The notes below the pieces were generated by a model. It was not told the DNA's origin. It ran no database searches and saw only the letters and a program-made list of their open reading frames with translations. The translations under genes were made by a program, and so were the position numbers. Below are positions 32,411 to 39,177 of a stretch of DNA of 39,177 bases, piece by piece. Positions within the stretch are counted from its first letter, which is position 1. Each line of letters starts with the position of its first letter. The DNA is from CAZZKF01 sp964654995 (GTDB lineage: Bacteria > Pseudomonadota > Alphaproteobacteria > CAZZKF01): positions 1-39,177 of the forward strand of contig CAZZKF010000021.1 of the NCBI GenBank assembly GCA_964654995.1, given 5' to 3'.

Positions 32411-32721
32411 CACGCCTGCTCCGCCTTGGAGGTGATCGCGGCCGCACCCTGACCTGAGGCGGGCTCGGTAGCCTTGCGCCGTACCGTCCTGCGTCGGGCT
32501 CGTGCCCACGCCGACAGAGCGCTTGCCGTTCCGCCCAGGACGACGCCGATCAGCAGAGCCGCCAGCAGCAGGAGATAGAGCGGCGCGTCAATCTCGAAAG
32601 GCAGCGGGGCGAGGCTGAAGGTGACTGTGTGGCGATTGGCAACCGAAAGCACGATGACGATCACCGCCACCGGCCCAAGCACCAGCCATTTGATCATCCG
32701 GGCCATGGTCCGGCCCGCCAT
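32410..32721 (-). CDS. lapA: LapA-domain membrane protein
   Basis: This ~103-residue small inner-membrane protein has the LapA (DUF1049) layout: two membrane helices (WLVLGPVAVIVIVLSVAN and LYLLLLAALLIGVVLGG) around a short loop with ANRHTVTFSLAPLPFEIDAP, then a basic cytoplasmic tail. In E. coli LapA acts with LapB in control of lipopolysaccharide synthesis; here no lapB lies nearby. Start choice among close ATGs (32721, 32706, 32697) is uncertain because ribosome binding sites are weak. It sits between ihfB and pyrF. Confidence 0.85.
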   Translation of the reverse strand: MAGRTMARMIKWLVLGPVAVIVIVLSVANRHTVTFSLAPLPFEIDAPLYLLLLAALLIGVVLGGTASALSAWARARRRTVRRKATEPASGQGAAAITSKAEQA

Positions 32722-32752
32722 CAACGCGTGATCAGTGCCGAGGCGGCCCCGC

Positions 32753-33043
32753 TCAAGTGCCGCCGTCCTTGTTCAGATTGAGCCGCAGCTCCTTGCCGGT
32801 CTTGAAGAACGGCACGTATTTTTCACCCACATGCACGGTTTCGCCGGTCCGCGGGTTGCGGCCGATCCGGGCCGGTCGATGCTTGACGGAAAACGCCCCG
32901 AAGCCCCGCAGCTCCACCCGATCGCCCCGAGCCAATGCGGCTGCGATCTCCTCGAAGATGGTCGAAACGATCCGCTCAACATCGCGTTGATAGAGGTGCG
33001 GATTGGCTTCGGCCAGGCGCGAGATGAGTTCGGATTTGATCAT
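32753..33043 (-). CDS. ihfB: Integration host factor subunit beta
   Basis: This 96-residue DNA-bending protein of the HU/IHF family starts MIKSELISRLAEANPHLYQRDVERIV. It carries the DNA-intercalating arm around RPARIGRNPRTGETVHV and ends in a KELR-type C-terminus. Location after rpsA/sppA agrees with ihfB rather than hup. The ATG at 33043 has AAGGG upstream, and the longer open frame overlapping sppA is not coding. It should pair with IhfA encoded elsewhere. Confidence 0.95.
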   Translation of the reverse strand: MIKSELISRLAEANPHLYQRDVERIVSTIFEEIAAALARGDRVELRGFGAFSVKHRPARIGRNPRTGETVHVGEKYVPFFKTGKELRLNLNKDGGT

Positions 33044-33110
33044 ATGTGGGGGCCCTTTCGTGACCTTGCCTGCGGTGCCGCGAACAGCCTGTCCGCGCCA
33101 CCGTGCTATG

Positions 33111-34016
33111 CTATTCAGGGTGCCAAAGCGAAAGCAAACCGTCAAGGGTAAGTCGTTCTGGAAACAACGTTTTTCCGAACAGGGACTCGCTGACCTGCTC
33201 GAGCAGGCGCTCGCCTGGCGAGGCGTCCATGTCGACGACCGTGAGCTCCTGCGAGATTTTGTGGGTCTCGGCCAGCCAGCGTCGGGCCACCTGCTCGCCG
33301 CCGAGCGCATCGACCAGCGATCTGGCCACCGCCTGGCGGCCGGTGTAAATCCGGCCGTCGGCGAGCTGCCGAGCCTCATCGACGCTCAGGTTTCGACGTT
33401 TGGCGACCAGTTCGACAAACCATTCATAGGTATCGTTCACCACGTCCTGGGTAGCGGCCCGCACCTCGTCGGTCATCGGATGAAACGGCGACGGTTCGCC
33501 CTTCAGCGGTCCGCTGGCCACCTTGTCGAAACCGACGCCGAGTTTTTTCAGAAGGCCGGCGAACTGGGGCGATTCGTAGAGCACCCCGATGGACCCGGTC
33601 AGCGAGGTCTCGCGCGCCACCACATAATCGGCAGCCAGCGCCGTCAGATAGCCGCCCGACGCGCCCACGGTGCCGATGGTGGCGACCACCGGCTTGTTGC
33701 TGGCGACCTGGCGAAGGGCCTCGAACAGTGCCTCGCTGCCGGCGGTGGTGCCGCCGGGGCTGTTGATGCGCACGATCAGCGCCTTGATGTTACGGGCCCT
33801 GGCGATGCGGGCCAAAAGGTTTTCGCGCTCACGGTCTTCGGTAATCACGCCATCGACGGTAATGCGCGCGATGTGCGGCCGGCCAGGGGCCAGTCCGGTG
33901 CGCCCGAGGCCGACGATCAAAAGCAGCAGAATCGCCAGCGCTGCCGCCGCACGCCAGAAGTTGAGGCGCCGTTTGAGGCGCCGGCGGTCAATCAGGCTGT
34001 CAAGTTCGAACGCCAT
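33111..34016 (-). CDS. sppA: Signal peptide peptidase SppA, short form
   Basis: This 301-residue membrane serine protease degrades leftover signal peptides. A single membrane anchor at about 22-39 is followed by the ClpP-like fold with INSPGGT, the nucleophile Ser120 in GTVGASGGYLTA, TGSIGV, and the general-base Lys172 in SGPLKGEPSPF. It is the single-domain (~300-residue) form, not the tandem E. coli type. It lies between rpsA and ihfB. Confidence 0.93.
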   Translation of the reverse strand: MAFELDSLIDRRRLKRRLNFWRAAAALAILLLLIVGLGRTGLAPGRPHIARITVDGVITEDRERENLLARIARARNIKALIVRINSPGGTTAGSEALFEALRQVASNKPVVATIGTVGASGGYLTALAADYVVARETSLTGSIGVLYESPQFAGLLKKLGVGFDKVASGPLKGEPSPFHPMTDEVRAATQDVVNDTYEWFVELVAKRRNLSVDEARQLADGRIYTGRQAVARSLVDALGGEQVARRWLAETHKISQELTVVDMDASPGERLLEQVSESLFGKTLFPERLTLDGLLSLWHPE

Positions 34017-34122
34017 CGTTCACATGATCCTTCGGCCAAGGGCCGCGTTCGGCGCCCCGGCGCAAGCAAGCCATGGTGAGCCGCCGCCCGGTGCCCGGTC
34101 AAGTGCCGGGTCGATTCGCACC

Positions 34123-36297
<2,175 letters not shown>

Positions 36298-36458
36298 ATC
36301 TTCTCCAGTTCAGTTTCATGTTCCTGCCGACCGGTTGTATCCGGTGGTCTTGCTGCCAAGAGCCGAAAGCATCTGATAGGCATTGCCAACGTCACCGGGG
36401 CATCGAATTTGCGCCCGGGAAACGTGACGATCTGCCTGCCGCGAACTGTGGATCCCAA

Positions 36459-36479
36459 GCCTCAACGATGACTTGAGGC
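36459..36479 (-). terminator. Inverted repeat over the cmk stop codon
   Basis: GCCTCAA and TTGAGGC form a 7-bp stem with a 7-base loop. The TGA of cmk lies in the stem (36464-36462). A short TTGGG follows on the - strand, not a true T-tract. It may weaken readthrough from cmk into rpsA. The remaining 160 bp up to rpsA probably hold its promoter, but I could not pick one. Confidence 0.35.
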
Positions 36480-37109
36480 GGCGGACCCGGCAATCAAAGC
36501 CTTCGCCTTACGAAACGCGCTGTCTATATCCAAATTTGTCGTGTCTAGCAAGTGTGCGTCTTCGGCCGCAACCATGGGCGACACGGCCCGTGCCGCGTCG
36601 CGGGCGTCGCGGGCCTTCAAGTCTTCCAGTACCTGCTGGTAATCGACCTCGTGGCCGCGCTCCAAAAGCTCCTTGTGGCGCCGCCTCGCGCGCTCACAGA
36701 TATCGGCGGTTATGAACAGTTTTACATCGGCGTCGGGGCACACGACGGTGCCGATATCGCGCCCGTCGAGAACCGCGCCGCGCCGTCCATCGGGCGGATG
36801 GGCGGCAAAACGCCGCTGAAAATCCACCAGTTCGCGCCGGACTTCGGGCAAAGCGGCGACCTTGGAGGCTGCTTCCCCGATCTCCTCGCTGCGCAGACCG
36901 GGATCATCGAGATCGGCCGATTTCAGGGTTCGGGCAGCGCTCAGTGCTGCCTGCACATCAGCCGGGTCGCCGCCGGCGCGCAACACCCGGGCGGCGACCG
37001 CACGATAGAGCAGGCCGGTATCCAGATAGGCGAGATCGAATTCCCGGGCCAATGCCCGGGCCAGCGTGCCCTTGCCGGCGGCCGCCGGACCGTCGACGGC
37101 GATGATCAT
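36462..37109 (-). CDS. cmk: Cytidylate kinase
   Basis: This 215-residue CMP/dCMP kinase has the P-loop DGPAAAGKGTLARALA (about 6-21), YLDTGLLYRAVA, and the nucleotide-binding LDGRDIGTVVCPDADVKLFITA, followed by RARRRHKEL. It feeds CDP/dCDP for nucleic acid and lipid synthesis. The ATG at 37109 overlaps the aroA stop by ATGA. The order aroA-cmk-rpsA is widely conserved in proteobacteria. Confidence 0.96.
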   Translation of the reverse strand: MIIAVDGPAAAGKGTLARALAREFDLAYLDTGLLYRAVAARVLRAGGDPADVQAALSAARTLKSADLDDPGLRSEEIGEAASKVAALPEVRRELVDFQRRFAAHPPDGRRGAVLDGRDIGTVVCPDADVKLFITADICERARRRHKELLERGHEVDYQQVLEDLKARDARDAARAVSPMVAAEDAHLLDTTNLDIDSAFRKAKALIAGSAASSHR

Positions 37110-38455
37110 GCCGATGACTTCCCGTTGCCGCCCGAGTCGCCGGCGGTCTCGATCTGTGCCCCAAGGTCGTTCATCAGGGCGGCAAAGCGGGGAAAGCTGG
37201 TCTCGATCATGCTCGCATCGTCGATGGCGACAGGCGCCCGTGCCGCCATGCCGAGAACCGCAAATGCCATGGCGATGCGGTGATCGTGGCGGCTCTCCAC
37301 CCGGGCTCCGCCGGGAACCGGACCGCCGCACCCCTTTATGATCAGGCCGTCATCCATCTGTGTCACCTCGACCCCGCAGGCGACAAGGCCGGCGGCGATG
37401 GCATCGAGGCGATCGCTTTCCTTGACCCGCAGCTCGCCCAGGCCGCGCATCACGGTGGTGCCTTCGGCACAGGCGGCGGCCATGGCGAGAACAGGAAATT
37501 CGTCGATCATGCTGGGCGCGCGCTCGGGCGGCACCTCGATGCCGCGCAAGGCTGCATGACGCGCGACAATGCGGCCCGAGGCTTCGCCGGCGGCGGTGCT
37601 TGCAGGTGCGATGTCGAGGTCTGCTCCCATGTCGCGCAGCGTCTCGATCAGGCCGGTGCGTAAAGGGTTGAGGCCGACGTCTTCAATGGTGATGGTGGAA
37701 TTCGGGACCAGAGTTGCGGCGACCAGGGGAAAAGCAGCGGCCGAAATGTCGCCCGGAACGCGGACCTCGCAGGGGTGCAGCTCGGGCTGTCCGGTCAGAT
37801 GAATGACCCGGGCGCCGCCGGCCCCGCATTCGGTCTCAATCTCGGCGCCGAACAGAGCGAGCTGGACTTCGGTATGATCGCGGGTCGGTGTCGGCTCGAT
37901 CACCGTGGTCCGCCCGGGCGCCGCCAGACCGGCCAGCAGAATCGCCGATTTGACCTGGGCGGAGCTGACCGGCAGGCGATATTCGATGGCGATAGCGTCT
38001 CCGGTTCCGGTCACCGTGACCGGCAGCCGGCCACCCTCGGCGGCGGCAAAGCGCGCACCCATCTGCGCCAATGGCAGCGTTACCCGGTCCATCGGCCGGC
38101 TGCGCAGGGAGGCGTCGCCGGTCAGCACCGCAGTCATCGGGTGAGTCGCCAGGACGCCCAGCAGCAGGCGCGCACCGGTGCCTGAATTCCCCATGTCGAG
38201 AACGTCCGCGGGTGGTCTCAGTCCGCCGACACCGACGCCGTGGACGCGGCACGTCCCGGCCTTTTCCGGCACCACCTGAACGCCAAGATCGGTCAATGCC
38301 TGCGCCGTGCGGTGCACATCGTCGCCCTCCGACAACCCGCGAATCCGTGTCTCGCCGACGCTCAAACCGGCGAGAATCAGGGCCCGGTGCGAGATCGACT
38401 TGTCACCAGGCAGGCGGACCACTCCGGAAATTGGTCCGCAGGGGTGTGAAATCAT
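37106..38455 (-). CDS. aroA: 3-phosphoshikimate 1-carboxyvinyltransferase (EPSP synthase)
   Basis: This ~449-residue EPSP synthase joins PEP and shikimate-3-phosphate in aromatic amino acid synthesis. LPGDKSISHRALI holds the conserved substrate-binding Lys/Ser/Arg, followed by MGNSGTGARLLLG, VKSAILLAGL, DEFPVLAMAAACAEGTT, LRVKESDRL and DHRIAMAFAVLG. The start is uncertain: ATG 38455 is taken because the N-terminus then resembles other family members, while ATG 38482 would add nine residues and the full open frame begins at 38656. NSGTGAR, with Gly followed by Thr and Ala, suggests the class II type of many alphaproteobacteria (inference). Confidence 0.95.
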   Translation of the reverse strand: MISHPCGPISGVVRLPGDKSISHRALILAGLSVGETRIRGLSEGDDVHRTAQALTDLGVQVVPEKAGTCRVHGVGVGGLRPPADVLDMGNSGTGARLLLGVLATHPMTAVLTGDASLRSRPMDRVTLPLAQMGARFAAAEGGRLPVTVTGTGDAIAIEYRLPVSSAQVKSAILLAGLAAPGRTTVIEPTPTRDHTEVQLALFGAEIETECGAGGARVIHLTGQPELHPCEVRVPGDISAAAFPLVAATLVPNSTITIEDVGLNPLRTGLIETLRDMGADLDIAPASTAAGEASGRIVARHAALRGIEVPPERAPSMIDEFPVLAMAAACAEGTTVMRGLGELRVKESDRLDAIAAGLVACGVEVTQMDDGLIIKGCGGPVPGGARVESRHDHRIAMAFAVLGMAARAPVAIDDASMIETSFPRFAALMNDLGAQIETAGDSGGNGKSSA

Positions 38456-38734
38456 GCCCGGCACCCGCTCTCCATTCCTCATGCATTGCCAAAACGTCTT
38501 GTGCGGGCGTATGGCCCAGCTCACTGGCACCGGCGCCGCTCCACCGCCGACCCGAACAGGAATCCGATACGTGGAACAGGTCTCTAGCATAAACCCTGCA
38601 CGGCCACTAGGCCTGGCTCCGGCATCTCGAAATCGGTCTTGGCAAATATCTCTCACTTTAGCTTTGACAGGCGGGTCCGATCATGGCAATTGGTTGCCCT
38701 CGCAAACGATTCGCTGATGATGGGAGCAGCGTCC

Positions 38735-39064
38735 GTGGCCAAACCGGAATGGGGAACAAAGCGGCAGTGCCCTGAATGCGGCACGCGGTTTTACGACCTC
38801 AATCGGCAACCGATTACCTGCGTGAAATGTGGCACCAGCTTCGAGCCGGAGCCCCTGCTCAAGCCACGCCGGCAGAAGGAAGCCGAACCGAAGAAACCGG
38901 AAGAGGTCATTGAAAAGATCGTCGAGGAGCCCGAAGCGCTGGTCGTCGAGGAAGATGCGCTGGTCGAGGACGTGGTGGCCGACGATGCGGTTGTTGCCGA
39001 TATTGACGACGACGCCGACATCGTGCTGGTGGAAAACGATATCGACGGCGAGGTCGCGCCCTGA
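38735..39064 (+). CDS. TIGR02300-type zinc-ribbon protein with acidic tail
   Basis: This 109-residue protein begins AKPEWGTKRQCPECGTRFYDLNRQ and has a four-Cys zinc ribbon (Cys12, Cys15, Cys29, Cys32). A Lys/Glu/Pro stretch follows, then a strongly acidic tail rich in Glu, Asp and Val. It matches the short alphaproteobacterial family known as TIGR02300 (FYDLN acid domain), whose function is not established. The GTG at 38735 is chosen because GGGAG lies eight bases upstream and the protein then starts like its relatives. It diverges from aroA and lies 24 bp before tRNA-Ala. Confidence 0.9.
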   Translation: MAKPEWGTKRQCPECGTRFYDLNRQPITCVKCGTSFEPEPLLKPRRQKEAEPKKPEEVIEKIVEEPEALVVEEDALVEDVVADDAVVADIDDDADIVLVENDIDGEVAP

Positions 39065-39088
39065 ACTGATATTGGAGCGAGGATACAA

Positions 39089-39164
<76 letters not shown>

Positions 39165-39177
39165 TCCCCGCCTCCTG

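Overview
The window looks like a chromosomal segment of a high-GC alphaproteobacterium. The evidence is gene order: chvI-chvG-hprK-rapZ-EIIA(Man)-ptsH-ahcY-divL-tsaE-amgK-murU-addB-addA-trxA on the + strand, facing aroA-cmk-rpsA-sppA-ihfB-lapA-pyrF-accD-folC on the - strand. This is a well-known alphaproteobacterial neighbourhood. Genus cannot be fixed from sequence alone. The TonB-dependent receptor next to an AraC regulator would suit a sphingomonad-like or marine/soil heterotroph.

Layout. (1) 1-7158 is accessory. It holds the first 11 codons of a gene on the - strand, a TonB-dependent receptor, an AraC regulator, and a lipoprotein with a degenerate OmpA-like end. After a 463-bp divergent gap come a PAPS-type sulfotransferase and two overlapping hotdog thioesterases. 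(2) 7224-10945 carries a copAB copper-tolerance pair (Tat-exported multicopper oxidase with a Met-rich insert, plus CopB outer-membrane protein) and an MDR-type NADP-dependent oxidoreductase. (3) 10958-16353 holds a J-domain protein, the ChvI/ChvG two-component system, and a permease-less regulatory PTS (HPr kinase, RapZ, EIIA-Man, HPr). (4) 16446-22764 holds ahcY behind a perfect 16-bp palindrome, a DivL-type kinase whose phospho-acceptor His is Tyr, TsaE, and the AmgK/MurU peptidoglycan-sugar salvage pair. (5) 22761-29355 holds AddB/AddA recombinational repair and thioredoxin; addB is interrupted by a 100-N assembly gap. (6) 29375-38455, on the - strand, is a housekeeping array for folate, fatty acid, pyrimidine, translation and shikimate functions. 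(7) 38735-39164 holds a small zinc-ribbon protein and tRNA-Ala(GGC).

How the genes fit together. The core links envelope-stress sensing (ChvG/ChvI), carbon/nitrogen PTS signalling, cell-cycle control (DivL) and wall recycling (AmgK/MurU). Many neighbours overlap by ATGA (hprK/rapZ, tsaE/amgK, murU/addB, addB/addA, the two thioesterases, copA/copB, aroA/cmk), which implies translational coupling.

The most notable observations are the Tyr-for-His DivL, a roughly 155-residue histone-H1-like Lys/Ala/Thr tail on ribosomal protein S1, the palindrome in front of ahcY, the sulfotransferase plus paired hotdog enzymes with different active-site residues, and evidence that the N gap in addB hides more sequence than its nominal length. 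I found no CRISPR array, insertion sequence or prophage.
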